Below, piece after piece: positions 16,303 through 25,626 of a stretch of DNA of 64,000 nucleotides; the first letter of the stretch is position 1; each line of letters starts with the position of its first letter. Both the position numbers and the translations under genes were made by a program. The stretch is from assembly GCA_900116485.1 (NCBI GenBank), contig FPAX01000001.1, positions 496,001-560,000 on the forward strand. Reading direction: 5' to 3'. Source of the DNA: Selenomonas sp. GACV-9. GTDB lineage: Bacteria > Bacillota > Negativicutes > Selenomonadales > Selenomonadaceae. The notes under the pieces were generated by a model. The model had not been told where the DNA came from. It saw only the letters and a list, made by a program, of their open reading frames with translations, and did no database searches.

Positions 16303-16656
16303 TTATGTCTCAATGGGAAACAGCTCCAATAGCAAGCCATCAGGCAGCTGCACCCATTTTTCCGGCTTTCCCTCCACGGAATGCACGCCCTCATAAGCCA
16401 GCATTTTCGCCAGCGTGCCCGTAAAGTCACGCACCCTTATCCCCAAGTGATGGGCCTGACCGCTTGGAACTGTAGCGGGAGCCTCGATGAGCTGAATACC
16501 ACCATCGAGCCAAACCTGCTGCAATTTGCCATCATTTTCCCGCCGCCGGGTCACGGTCATGCCCAGCACCTCTTCAAAGAACGCCAAGCTCCACTGGATA
16601 TCGGCTACCGTAACCGCCGCATGATCGATATACGCCTTTTCCTCTGTCATCTGCAT
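16303..16656 (-). CDS. VOC (glyoxalase/bleomycin resistance) family protein
   Basis: 117-residue single-domain member of the vicinal oxygen chelate superfamily. It has IDHAAVTVADIQWSLAFFEE, the first beta-alpha-beta unit with a metal His, and then HHLGIRVRDFTGTLAKMLAY, the second unit with the paired His, ending with LPDGLLLELFPIE containing the metal-binding Glu. Members act as lyases, epimerases or resistance proteins. It is just upstream of the rha promoter but has its own terminator, so it is not part of the rhamnose operon. Substrate unknown. Confidence 0.75.
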   Translation of the reverse strand: MQMTEEKAYIDHAAVTVADIQWSLAFFEEVLGMTVTRRRENDGKLQQVWLDGGIQLIEAPATVPSGQAHHLGIRVRDFTGTLAKMLAYEGVHSVEGKPEKWVQLPDGLLLELFPIET

Positions 16657-16744
16657 ACACCATCCTCATATCAATCCGTCGACATAACCTCTCTATGCCT
16701 ATACTTCGCCACAGAACGATTATTTCCTGTCAGATGGTTCCAAT

Positions 16745-17513
16745 CTATCGCCAAAACCCACGGGTATAGAGGAGGAAAGCCCCAAAGGTCTGGGAAATAT
16801 CCAGGAAGCCTGCCCCGCGGGCGATGATATCCCGCTGGAAATGGAATTCCCAGGTCAGCGGAAACACATAGCTGATGCCGATGGTGGCAAAGGTAAAGAA
16901 CATGGCCCCAAAGAATAGCAGGAACCCAAGCGTTTCGCCGTTATCCTTGGAATCCTGGGGATTGAAGAGATTACGGGATGCCAGACTGAGCTGCCCCTGC
17001 AGACTGTCATTGCTGCTGCCCACGTCACCGTTGGCCACCGCATTGTCCAGCCCTACGATTTCATTGAGGTCCTCCTTGATGTTGCTGGTAGCCGCAGAAC
17101 TGGTGTTATCATAGAAAACGCCGAGATTGGCCGCCTCACCGGTATAGCGGGCCTTTTCCAGCCCCGGCGGGAAGTAGACCACTGCCACAGCCTTGTCCTG
17201 ATAGAACAGCTCCTTGGGATCCTGCGGCGTGTTCAGCACCGCCGTGACCTTCATGAACTCCGAAGCCTCGATATGGTTTATCAATTCGCGCGAATACGCC
17301 GAGTTATCCAGATTGATGACAGCGACCTTCGCATCCTTGGCAATGTTGCCACTGAGCAGCACCGGCGTGGAGGGCGAAATCATCTCCCCCTCCTTGGCCA
17401 GCACTTTGAGGATCTTGCCATCCTCCGGGGCACGCAGGGTCAGGCGTTCCTTGGCAACCTCCAGCTCCTTCAGCTGGACTTCCAGGGCAGCCTGCTGCTG
17501 ATCGATGCCGCAT
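16745..17513 (-). pseudogene. Decayed fusion of an HlyD fragment and an ABC-2 permease
   Basis: An open frame without a usable start (TAA-TAG lies just upstream of about 17513) reads first as the middle of an HlyD adaptor (QLKELEVAKERLTLRAPEDG, KVLAKEGEMISPSTPV). It then jumps directly into an ABC-2 permease (GNIAKDAKVAVINLDNSAYS, NLFNPQDSKDNGETLGFLLF, FFTFATIG) and again, after losing about 115 residues of membrane domain, into FPLTWEFHFQRDIIARGAG. All three blocks are near-identical to the intact hlyD and permease genes at 36.3-38.6 kb. Two deletions in an ancestral copy of that locus explain it. The protein, if made, has lost most membrane segments. Confidence 0.85.
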
Positions 17514-17571
17514 TATAACTCTATTATCCAGATCTTGTCGACAGGCAAAGCCTTCCTATGCCTGCCAGCCC

Positions 17572-19773
17572 TTATTTCCCACAGTACATCAGCCCCAGCA
17601 TGGTAATATCGTCGGACTGCTCCGCCCCCTCTGCATGGACAGCTATATCGTGTCTGACCGCTGTCAGGATCTCCTGCACATCGGCCTCACGACCGATACG
17701 ATCCAGCGTCTGCTGCAGGCGTTCCTCTGAGTAGAAGCGCTTCTGCGTGTCCATGGCTTCCGTCACCCCATCGGTATACAGGAAGAGCTTCTCCCCCGGC
17801 GCCAGCCGCAGCCTGTGGGCCTCGTAAGCTGCCTCTTCCAGTGCGCCCAGGGCCGGCTGTCCCCGCTCCTCCCGGATATAGCTGTAACGGCCGTCATGGC
17901 TGACCAGCGGCGGATTGTGGCCACCATTCACGTAGATGAGCTCACCCGTCGTGAGATCCAGCTGGGCCAGGAAGACGGTGACAAACATCATTTCCTCATT
18001 GTCCTGGCAAAGCTCCTGGTTGGCCAGTGTCATGACCGCGGCGAAATCATCGGGGACCCTTGCCATAAGCACCAGATTCTTCAGCGTCGTCTTAGCCCGC
18101 ATCATGAACAGGGCCGCAGGCACCCCCTTGCCCGATACATCAGCCATCGCCAGCACCAGATGATTCTCGTCCAACATATAGAAGTCATAGAAATCTCCAC
18201 CCACTTCCTTGGCGGCAAACATGGCCGCATAAAGCTGGATGCTTTTCTTGTCCTGCAGGAATTCCTGCGGCAGGGCGCCCAGCTGGATGTCTCTGGCAAC
18301 GGAAAGTTCCGTGGCTATGCGCTCCTTCTCGGCCGTGGCTGCGGTGAGATTCTTCATATAGGTCTGCAGCTCATCGGTCATGGCATTGAAACAGACTGCC
18401 AGATGCTCGATCTCATCCCCTGTGCGGATCTCCACCTTCTTGCTGAGATTGCCACTGGTAATCTCCCTTACACCATCTGCCAATTCGTGGATAGGTGCCA
18501 CGAACTGCCGGGAAAGTTTCCTGCCACTGTAAACGAACACCACCAGCAGGACAGCGATGAACACCACCATCAGGAATATGATGAGCGACATCTTCTGCTG
18601 CATGAGGGAGGTTTTCTCTTTGGTGACCTGGGCAATGTCGGCCTTGTTCTGCAGCGCCGGAGCGATGACATCGTCAGCGGCAAAGGCAGCCGCAAAGCTC
18701 CAGCCCGTGCTTTCGATAGGCGCAAAGGCGATGTAGTAATCCTTGCCATCCACCTGCGTCTGCCGCACGCCATTCCCTCCGGCCACCATCTCCCGGATGG
18801 TCAGCGCCAGCGTCGCATTATCCGACTGCCGGAGGTCGTTCTGGATATTCACCTCCAGTTCCCGCTCCTTCCCAGCAGCGTTCTCCTGGGAAGACAGGAT
18901 GACGTATCCCCGGTTGTCCGTCACGAAGCAGAAGCCCTCATCGTGCAGGTTGGTTTCCTTCAGGATATGGCGCAGATTGTCCAGCGAGGTCTGCATGCAG
19001 GCCACGCCAGCCAGCCTGCCATCCGTCCCATAATAAGGCACCGAGCAGAACATCCCCAGCTTCTTGTTGAACATGAACCGCCTGACCGGGGTAAAAACCA
19101 GACCATCCTTGCCAGCTGCCCGCTTGTACCAGTCGCTGCCGACTGCATCATAGTGCGGCTTGGGGATATCTGACTTATCCTCGGCCAGCACCCGTGGGGC
19201 ATCCACAGACAAGGTGAAGTTATCCTTGGCGGTGATGAATACCGATTCGGCCATGTCATTGCTCTCTATCGTCCGGGCCAGCAGATCCCCGATATTGGCC
19301 ATCATGGAGATATGCTTCTGATAAGCCTCCGGCGAAACCTCCGGCCCATACTGGAGATAAAGATACAGGCTGCGGTAATTGGCAGGCGTCGGGATATTCA
19401 CCTCCTGTGACAGGAACCGCTGCGGATAGCGCTCGATTTCTTCAGCCTCCCTGGCCACGCCCTGCACACTCCGGGAAATGTCCAGCATCCTGTGATTGAT
19501 GATAGCCGCATTGTCCTGGGCAATGTGTACCAGTTCTTCCTGCCGCTGGCTTATCAGCAGTCTCGAACTGTTCTCATAGGAATTCTCCCCCAGGCTCTCC
19601 CCCATATCCTGTGCCTGCCTGAGCGCAAAGCTCATGCCATAGAGTGCGATCCCTCCTAAAATGAGCACTGCCGCCAGATTGCTTCCCAGTACGATGCGTA
19701 CCATTTTATCCAGGATGTTCCTGCGGTTCTTCCGCATGAACCGATACAACAGTTTTTCCAAAAAATTTCTCAT
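17572..19773 (-). CDS. Membrane sensor PP2C/SpoIIE-type serine phosphatase (dCache-HAMP-SpoIIE)
   Basis: 733-residue inner-membrane signalling protein. TM1 is at residues about 25-47, and a large periplasmic double-Cache-like region runs to about 390 (SDWYKRAAGKDGLVFTPV and FCFVTDNRGYVILSS are Cache segments). TM2 is at about 395-417 (MSLIIFLMVVFIAVLLVVFV). A HAMP linker with FVAPIHELADGVREITSGNL follows, and then an RsbU/SpoIIE phosphatase domain (KEVGGDFYDFYML, ADVSGKGVPAALFM, LFLYTDGVTEAMD, EQSDDITMLGL) with the metal-binding Asp residues. Such enzymes dephosphorylate anti-sigma-factor antagonists in response to small ligands. ATG 19773 follows AGGGGAG. No partner kinase or antagonist gene is adjacent. 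The intact gene sits between two unrelated operons. Confidence 0.85.
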   Translation of the reverse strand: MRNFLEKLLYRFMRKNRRNILDKMVRIVLGSNLAAVLILGGIALYGMSFALRQAQDMGESLGENSYENSSRLLISQRQEELVHIAQDNAAIINHRMLDISRSVQGVAREAEEIERYPQRFLSQEVNIPTPANYRSLYLYLQYGPEVSPEAYQKHISMMANIGDLLARTIESNDMAESVFITAKDNFTLSVDAPRVLAEDKSDIPKPHYDAVGSDWYKRAAGKDGLVFTPVRRFMFNKKLGMFCSVPYYGTDGRLAGVACMQTSLDNLRHILKETNLHDEGFCFVTDNRGYVILSSQENAAGKERELEVNIQNDLRQSDNATLALTIREMVAGGNGVRQTQVDGKDYYIAFAPIESTGWSFAAAFAADDVIAPALQNKADIAQVTKEKTSLMQQKMSLIIFLMVVFIAVLLVVFVYSGRKLSRQFVAPIHELADGVREITSGNLSKKVEIRTGDEIEHLAVCFNAMTDELQTYMKNLTAATAEKERIATELSVARDIQLGALPQEFLQDKKSIQLYAAMFAAKEVGGDFYDFYMLDENHLVLAMADVSGKGVPAALFMMRAKTTLKNLVLMARVPDDFAAVMTLANQELCQDNEEMMFVTVFLAQLDLTTGELIYVNGGHNPPLVSHDGRYSYIREERGQPALGALEEAAYEAHRLRLAPGEKLFLYTDGVTEAMDTQKRFYSEERLQQTLDRIGREADVQEILTAVRHDIAVHAEGAEQSDDITMLGLMYCGK

Positions 19774-19896
19774 ACTCGCAGCTCCCCTTTTAAGAGACAG
19801 ATCTTCCAGCAAGCAAATGTCCAGTTCCTGCTGCGCGGACGAGTCCTCGTCTTCAAGCAGCGGAAACAGCTGCGCTGACGCCGCCTGCACAAAAAA

Positions 19897-19932
19897 GGAC
19901 TGTCATATGCCTTTCCCAACATACAACAGTCC
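19897..19932 (-). terminator. Terminator of the TonB/iron-uptake operon
   Basis: GGACTGT and ACAGTCC close a stem on the minus strand, followed by TTTTTT. It lies 105 bases beyond the tonB stop and upstream of the phosphatase gene. Confidence 0.75.
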
Positions 19933-20036
19933 TCATTCTTATCCCTCACTATGTTCATGGGGCAGGCGTCCTATCCTTCTGCTTGGCAACGGAATCGTCA
20001 ACGATTTCTGTTGTTTAATTCGCCAAGCTGGACGCA

Positions 20037-20810
20037 TTATCCTGCTCCATCCAAACGGAATTGCACGGTCTGTCCGACCGCACAGCGCACGGGGTCGCCA
20101 TAGCTGTTGCGCGCCGCTGCGAAGCGATAGCGGTAAGCAGCCGCCACGGCAGCAGCATCCATCTCCTCGTACCCCGAAGACGATGTCACCGCCGCGCTTT
20201 CCACACTGCCGTCCCGGCCAACGACCACGCGCACGCGCACCGCCCCCTCTATCCCTTGCCGGCGCAGGCCCTCCGGATATGCAGGCGCCGCACCAGCGAC
20301 AAGCTGCGGCGGCACAGCGGGGCGCCCGGCAGCGGCATCATCCCTGTCGCCACTGCCCGCTCCCGTTTCCTGGCCTTCTCCTATCCCAGTCCCTTCCTTG
20401 CTTCCCTTTTCTTGCCCTGCCATTCCGCTGCCAGTCTGGCTGGATTCCTTGCCCTTCTCTCCACTGCCGCTTTCCTGCCGGGCAGCCTGCGTGCTCTCCG
20501 CTTTCGCTGCGGCCTTCTCTTCGACCGCGCGTACCACGGCAGCGGACTGATCCAATACCGCCTCCTCCACGGTGACGGCCATAGCATCGCCAGCCGCAGG
20601 CTCCGCATTTCCACCGCTTTCAGCTCCCGCAGCCTCAGCGCCGCCGGCTGCTGCCGTCTCCAGCTCGTAGAGCGTGACATCCAGCACCTTATCGGGATCT
20701 GACGACAGCTTGGCAAACAGGCCCGTCAAAGCTACCACGGCAAACAACAGCAGATGGACCGCCACAGAAATGCCCCAGGCTATGGCCTTATGCCTTCTGT
20801 TACTCTCCAT
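20037..20810 (-). CDS. tonB: TonB family energy transducer
   Basis: 257-residue periplasm-spanning protein carrying proton-motive energy from ExbBD to the outer-membrane receptor. A single N-terminal membrane segment IAWGISVAVHLLLFAVVALT contains the Ser-x-x-x-His face required for ExbB contact. The middle is a long Ala/Glu/Gly-rich spacer (residues about 50-165) instead of the Pro-rich spacer of enteric TonB. The C-terminal domain has AYPEGLRRQGIEGAVRVRVV, GRDGSVESAAV, SGYEEMDAAAVAAAYRYRF and the final beta strand. ATG 20810 gives an 11-base overlap with exbD, so coupling is likely. Last gene of the Fur-controlled operon. Confidence 0.92.
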   Translation of the reverse strand: MESNRRHKAIAWGISVAVHLLLFAVVALTGLFAKLSSDPDKVLDVTLYELETAAAGGAEAAGAESGGNAEPAAGDAMAVTVEEAVLDQSAAVVRAVEEKAAAKAESTQAARQESGSGEKGKESSQTGSGMAGQEKGSKEGTGIGEGQETGAGSGDRDDAAAGRPAVPPQLVAGAAPAYPEGLRRQGIEGAVRVRVVVGRDGSVESAAVTSSSGYEEMDAAAVAAAYRYRFAAARNSYGDPVRCAVGQTVQFRLDGAG

Positions 20811-21219
20811 GGGTGCCTCCCGGCTCAGCCGCCAGCCCGAACCGGGCAATCCCCGCGCCGCGCAGCTTATCCAGCAGGGCGACCACCAGACCATAGTCGA
20901 TATTCTGGTCAGCCCGTACCACAACGGCAAAGCGCGGATTGCGCTTGTATTCCTGCTTGGCCCGCTCCAGCAGATCCTGCTCGGCCACCGGCTCATCTTC
21001 GAGCCACAACGAGCCATCCTGCTTCAGCGTGACCAGATAGTTCACATTCATCTGCGTCTCTGCATGCTGTGCCTTTGGCATCTCGACATCGACGGTCTTC
21101 AGATTGACCATGTACAGTGTACTCATCATGAAAAACACCAACAGGAAAAACATGATGTCAATCATCGGAATGATCATGACTTCAGGCTGCGAACCGGCCC
21201 GTCTATCCCTGAGCCTCAT
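20800..21219 (-). CDS. exbD: ExbD/TolR family protein
   Basis: 139-residue single-span inner-membrane protein of the TonB motor. The membrane segment MIIPMIDIMFFLLVFFMM contains the essential proton-carrying Asp in MIDIMFFLL. It is followed by the periplasmic domain with NYLVTLKQDGSLWLEDEPV and VVVRADQNIDYGLVVALLDK. The ATG overlaps the exbB stop by four bases (ATGA) and the 3' end overlaps tonB, giving a tightly coupled exbB-exbD-tonB unit. Confidence 0.93.
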   Translation of the reverse strand: MRLRDRRAGSQPEVMIIPMIDIMFFLLVFFMMSTLYMVNLKTVDVEMPKAQHAETQMNVNYLVTLKQDGSLWLEDEPVAEQDLLERAKQEYKRNPRFAVVVRADQNIDYGLVVALLDKLRGAGIARFGLAAEPGGTHGE

Positions 21220-21881
21220 AATGCGCCGCCTTTCAGCACATAGCTGCCATCCTGGACATCCTCCGCAGCCGCCAGCAGCTCCGCCCGATGCTCCTCAACC
21301 AGCGAGCAACAGAGCTCCATGTCCGTGACGATGTTTTCCACCCGCTGGGTAAAATACGCATGGACGGTCAGAGCGGCGATCGCCACGCAGAGCCCCATGG
21401 CCGTAGCGATGAGCGCCTCACCGACACCGCCGGTGATAGCCGTCGCCTGACCCGCCGTGACATTGAACACACTGAAGGACGAAATCATGCCGCTGATGGT
21501 TCCCAGCAGCCCCAAAAGCGGTGCCATCGTCACGATGACACTGAGATAATAGAGCCGCTGGCGGAACCTGGACAGCTCGATTCCCGTCTGCAGTTCCATA
21601 TGATGCGCAGCCTGCGCATCGCTTGGCTTATGCATGGCAGTCCACAGTATGGATGCCAGTGCGCCGGAGGCCGCCTTGGCAAGGCTGGCCGCCTCGCCGA
21701 AACGGCCAGACGCCATTTCCTGGCTGAACCGGCGCGCAAACTCCCGGCCGGAATCTGCCTGCCGGTAGTAAAGGGCGCGTTCCACGCCGATTGCTGCCAC
21801 CAGCAGCGAGCAAAGCACGAGCACATACATGACCGCGCCGCCCTTCTGGAAGAATTCTATTCCCGTTGCAATATATTCCAT
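21216..21881 (-). CDS. exbB: ExbB/TolQ/MotA family proton channel
   Basis: 221-residue inner-membrane protein with three hydrophobic segments: GGAVMYVLVLCSLLVAAIGV at the N-terminus, VIVTMAPLLGLLGTISGMIS in the middle and GVGEALIATAMGLCVAIAAL after it. The last two have the Gly-Thr-x-x-Gly-Met proton-path signature of ExbB/TolQ. The ATG at 21881 follows GTGAGG; the longest frame needs TTG. It forms the motor with ExbD and follows the receptor gene by 25 bases. Confidence 0.93.
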   Translation of the reverse strand: MEYIATGIEFFQKGGAVMYVLVLCSLLVAAIGVERALYYRQADSGREFARRFSQEMASGRFGEAASLAKAASGALASILWTAMHKPSDAQAAHHMELQTGIELSRFRQRLYYLSVIVTMAPLLGLLGTISGMISSFSVFNVTAGQATAITGGVGEALIATAMGLCVAIAALTVHAYFTQRVENIVTDMELCCSLVEEHRAELLAAAEDVQDGSYVLKGGAL

Positions 21882-21906
21882 ATACAAACCTCACAATCCA
21901 TCATCA

Positions 21907-23829
21907 TCAAAACGCATGCTGAATACCAAAGACCACGCTGCGCCCCGGCGCCATGTAATAGCCCGCACTTGCCGCAATGGACTCGTAGCTTGCATTGGTC
22001 AGGTTATAGCCCTTGAGATACAGTTTCGTAGCCGCCGAGCACCGGTAGTTGACGACCATATCCAGCGTCGTGTACTGGCTGTCCAGGAACGCATTCGCCC
22101 CGACCACGCGGCCAGACACATGCTGCAGGGTCGCCTCGGCATCCCATTTGTCCTGCTGGTATCCCAATCCCAGCAGATAGCGGTTGGGCTGGTTATTCTT
22201 GCGATACAGGTTATTCCAGGTCGTACCGCTTTCCTCCACCTGGGCGTAGGCATAGCCAAGGCCCAGCGCCCACTGCGGCGAGAAGCGATGACGCAGGTTG
22301 ATGTCCAGGCCACGCCGCGTCTCATCGGCAACATTGTAATACCGCGTCTTGTCGGTATAGATCCAGTCCAGAGCATCGTCCACCTTGCTGTAATACATGC
22401 TGAGATTCAGATCCGTAGCCGCCGACAGTTTCGACTTGACGCCGACCGTCACCGTCTCCGATTTCTCCTGCTTGAGATTCGGATTCCCCTCCCAATACAG
22501 GGTGTTGGCATAGCGCATCTTCAAGGTAGGATTGTTGACGGCCTGCCCCCAGGAAATGTAGGCATTCGTTGCCTGCGAGAGCTCCTTGTTCAAGCCGATA
22601 TGCGAAGTGAAATCCGCACCGAAATCGCTGTGGTTCTCCCACCGGGTGCCGAAATTCAGCAGCCAGCCCTTATCAAACTGCCAGTTGTCTTCCATATATA
22701 AAGAAGTCGTTGCCGCCGAACGGTCAAGGCTACCATCATTCTCCTCCTGGATATTCTCATGATTGTAGGACACACCGCTGATGAGCGTATTCTTATCGCC
22801 AAGCCGCCAGTTCTTCTGATACTCTGCGCCCAGCGCCCGCAGATCGTCTGTATAGGCAGCGCTCATGCGGCCATCGATCGTTTCCTGATTCTGATAGATG
22901 CGCAGGAAATCCTGCGGTGCGTTCTCCCAGCGCGGTGCCCAGGTATACGTCAGCGCCAGCGAACGGACCGTCTCCTCCGTCCGGGCATTCCGGTATACAG
23001 GCACTGCCGTATTGGGGTCGGCCACATAGATGGCCGAGCTCTTATTGGCATCGGTGTTCTCAAACGCAAAGCTCAGCAGATCGCCATTCTTGAATTTCTT
23101 GTCCAGCGTCAGCGCCTCACTGGTGCGGTTCATCCCCGTGTCGGGGATGGTCAGGCTGCCACGATCCGGGGAATTGTACTCGATATCCCCGCGTACCTCG
23201 CGGCTCGCGGACAGCGCGTAGGTGACATTGTCGTCGCCACCTTCCACCCGCAGGGCACCGCGGAACTGCCCCTGCGTGCCGGCCTCACTGCGCACCTTCA
23301 GATGCTGCCCCGGCTCGGGACGCTTCGTGATGATATTGATGGCGCCGCCCATGGCTGCATTGCCATAAAGGGAGGAGTTCGGGCCATGCACCACTTCGAT
23401 TCGCTCGATGTCGTCAATCTGGAACGAATCAAGATCGACAAGGCCCGTATTCACGCCACTGATCAGCGGCCCATGGTTCCAGTTGGTACGGCGTCCATTC
23501 ACCATCAGCAGCACGCGGCTGTCGCCATTGAGTTCGACATAGCTGCCCGTCGTATTCGTCTTGACGTTGACGCCCTTATCCCGCAGGGCATCCGTCACCG
23601 TCGCGAAATTCCCCTTCGCAATCTCCTCAGCCGTCACCACCGTGACATCTGCCGCCACGGCCTTCTCCCGCACCTTCATGCGATTGGCCGTCACCACATA
23701 ATCATCGAGCGAGAATTCCTCCAGCGGGGCATCTGCAGCCTGCTCAGCTGCCGCATAATTTGCTCCGCCCAGCGAAATGGCTCCACAGATCAATGCCGCC
23801 AGCAATTTTTTCTCCGAATACTTTTTCAT
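21907..23829 (-). CDS. TonB-dependent outer-membrane receptor
   Basis: 640-residue outer-membrane gated barrel for an iron complex or cobalamin/heme-type ligand. A signal peptide ends around GGANYAAAEQ. A TonB box-like DDYVVTANR occurs near residue 45. The plug domain shows VVTAEEIAKGNFATVTDALR, MVNGRRTNWNHGP and IERIEVVHGPNSSLYGNAAM with GGAINIITKRP, all typical. The rest is beta-barrel ending in the aromatic VVFGIQHAF, the C-terminal Phe being the usual assembly signal. The ligand cannot be read from the sequence; the Fur boxes at the operon promoter suggest iron. Confidence 0.93.
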   Translation of the reverse strand: MKKYSEKKLLAALICGAISLGGANYAAAEQAADAPLEEFSLDDYVVTANRMKVREKAVAADVTVVTAEEIAKGNFATVTDALRDKGVNVKTNTTGSYVELNGDSRVLLMVNGRRTNWNHGPLISGVNTGLVDLDSFQIDDIERIEVVHGPNSSLYGNAAMGGAINIITKRPEPGQHLKVRSEAGTQGQFRGALRVEGGDDNVTYALSASREVRGDIEYNSPDRGSLTIPDTGMNRTSEALTLDKKFKNGDLLSFAFENTDANKSSAIYVADPNTAVPVYRNARTEETVRSLALTYTWAPRWENAPQDFLRIYQNQETIDGRMSAAYTDDLRALGAEYQKNWRLGDKNTLISGVSYNHENIQEENDGSLDRSAATTSLYMEDNWQFDKGWLLNFGTRWENHSDFGADFTSHIGLNKELSQATNAYISWGQAVNNPTLKMRYANTLYWEGNPNLKQEKSETVTVGVKSKLSAATDLNLSMYYSKVDDALDWIYTDKTRYYNVADETRRGLDINLRHRFSPQWALGLGYAYAQVEESGTTWNNLYRKNNQPNRYLLGLGYQQDKWDAEATLQHVSGRVVGANAFLDSQYTTLDMVVNYRCSAATKLYLKGYNLTNASYESIAASAGYYMAPGRSVVFGIQHAF

Positions 23830-23867
23830 ACAGTTCCTAAATCCTTTCTGCAAATCGTAGAAGATTT

Positions 23868-24842
23868 TTATCTATTTCTAATTCTGCCTGTCACCAGGCG
23901 ATTTAGCGCATCAATTGCACGGCCATTGCCGCTGTTCACCTCTGCAAACGGGATGACGATGACATGTCCCTGCTGCACCGCCCGCAGCCGCTTAAGATCC
24001 GGATTCGCGTTGACCAGACCAAGCGCGTCTTCCTCGCTGAGGTCGCTGCCATCCTTTCCTGGCAGCGAGACATAGACCAGATAATCCGGATCATAAGCCA
24101 ATATCCGCTCGGGGCCGACCATGGAAGTCTTGCGGCGCACCAGATTCGCAAAGCCAGCCTTTGCGAGCACATCGTCGATCAGATAGCTGGCATCGTAGAG
24201 CGAATACGTCGAGCGGCCATGATCCTGCAGGACCACAGCGGTTGCCACCGGCAAGTCCGCTACCTGGCTCATCGCCCTTTCTTCTTGGCGGCGGCATGAG
24301 GCGATATACGCCTCCGCGCGCTGCTCGACGCCAAACATCTGCCCCAGATCCCGCAGGAACGGATAGACCGCATCCTCCAGCGTCAGCGAGCGGCCCGGCA
24401 GCGTCGCCGGCACGATATACGCACCGATTCCCCGCGCCTGCCAGGTCTGTGCTGCCCCCAGCTCCTGTGACGAGAAATTATGCGCCCAGCCGATGATGAG
24501 ATCCGGCTGCAGGGCGAATACCTCCTCCTGGGCCGGCACAAAGGCAGCTCTCACCTTGGGAAGCTCCGCAAAGCGGGCTGCCAGCTCCGGCGGCTCACTG
24601 CCATAGGCCCCGACGGTCTGCAGGATATGTTCATCAAGCCCCAGCTCCAGCATGGCCTCCGCTGCCCCAGGATATAAGATGAGCACGCGCTGCGGCACAC
24701 CATGCAGCACCGTCCGGCGGGCATAGCCATTTGCGTCAAAATTCTGAATCACCTGGCCAGCCGCTGCCTGCTCACCGTCCCGGCCGCAGCCGACGAAGAA
24801 CACGCTGAGGCCTGTCAATAAAACCAGCAGGTACCTCCTCAT
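23868..24842 (-). CDS. Periplasmic substrate-binding lipoprotein of an Fe/B12-type ABC transporter
   Basis: 324-residue class III solute-binding protein (BtuF/FhuD type). The lipoprotein signal ends at the lipobox FFVGC around residue 19. PQRVLILYPGAAEAMLELGL, LPKVRAAFVPAQEEVFALQP and DLIIGWAH form the first lobe. A long linker helix (SLTLEDAVYPFLRDLGQMFG) follows, and then VVLQDHGRSTYSLYDASYLI and DYLVYVSLPG in the second lobe. Glu residues typical of salt bridges to the permease are present. Position between the ATPase and the receptor makes it the periplasmic carrier of the same ligand. Confidence 0.88.
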   Translation of the reverse strand: MRRYLLVLLTGLSVFFVGCGRDGEQAAAGQVIQNFDANGYARRTVLHGVPQRVLILYPGAAEAMLELGLDEHILQTVGAYGSEPPELAARFAELPKVRAAFVPAQEEVFALQPDLIIGWAHNFSSQELGAAQTWQARGIGAYIVPATLPGRSLTLEDAVYPFLRDLGQMFGVEQRAEAYIASCRRQEERAMSQVADLPVATAVVLQDHGRSTYSLYDASYLIDDVLAKAGFANLVRRKTSMVGPERILAYDPDYLVYVSLPGKDGSDLSEEDALGLVNANPDLKRLRAVQQGHVIVIPFAEVNSGNGRAIDALNRLVTGRIRNR

Positions 24843-25615
24843 ATCACCACGGCCTCCCGGCCAAATACGATGACAGGCCGCTCTGCCTGCCCACGGAGCA
24901 CTTCGCAGGTCACCCCATATACCTGCCGCACGAGCTCTGGTGTCAATATCTCCCGCGGCTCTCCCGCGGCAGTAAGCCGCCCGCCCTTCAGAACATATAA
25001 ACGCTGGCAGTACATAGCCGCCAGATTCAGATCATGCAGCACCGCCAGGACACCGATGCCCAGGCCGGCCGCCAGCTCCAGCAGCTGCATCTGGTAGCGG
25101 ATATCCAAATGGTTCGTCGGTTCATCCAGCAGCAGGAAGCGCGGCTCCTGCGCCAACGCCCGGGCCATCACCACCCGCTGCTGCTCCCCGCCCGACAAGG
25201 ACTGGAAGCGGCGGCTGGCCATACCGGCCATGCCAACCAGCTGCAGGGCCCGCTCAACCGCCGCCTTGTCCTGCCGGGTTATCCTGCCGCCATGGCGCTG
25301 CTGGGGAATCCGCCCCATCATCACCATATCGTAAACCGAAAAGTCAAAGGCCACCGTATGGAACTGGCCCACGACAGCCATCTGCTGTGCCGACACCGCC
25401 AGCGGCATATCCGCCAGCCGCCGCCCCAGCAGGACAATTTCGCCCCGTTCCGGCCGCAGGACGCGATACACATGCTTGAGCAGTGTCGATTTCCCACTGC
25501 CATTAGGACCGATGATGCCCACAAACTCACCGCGCTTCACCGACAGCGAAATATCCTGCAAGATTTTCCTGCCCCGCAGCGAAAACGAGAGATCTCTTAC
25601 TTCTAAATCCAGCAT
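24839..25615 (-). CDS. ABC transporter ATP-binding protein (FecE/BtuD type)
   Basis: 258-residue cytoplasmic ATPase. Walker A is GIIGPNGSGKSTLLKHVYRV, the Q-loop is AVVGQFHTVAFDF, the signature motif is LSGGEQQRVVMARALAQ and Walker B is FLLLDEPTNHLDIRY, with the H-loop in VLAVLHDLNLAAMY. ATG 25615 is preceded by GAAAGGGG. It overlaps the lipoprotein gene by four bases and follows the permease gene, 12 bases apart. It powers the FecCD-type importer. Confidence 0.95.
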   Translation of the reverse strand: MLDLEVRDLSFSLRGRKILQDISLSVKRGEFVGIIGPNGSGKSTLLKHVYRVLRPERGEIVLLGRRLADMPLAVSAQQMAVVGQFHTVAFDFSVYDMVMMGRIPQQRHGGRITRQDKAAVERALQLVGMAGMASRRFQSLSGGEQQRVVMARALAQEPRFLLLDEPTNHLDIRYQMQLLELAAGLGIGVLAVLHDLNLAAMYCQRLYVLKGGRLTAAGEPREILTPELVRQVYGVTCEVLRGQAERPVIVFGREAVVI

Positions 25616-25626
25616 ATACGCCCCTT

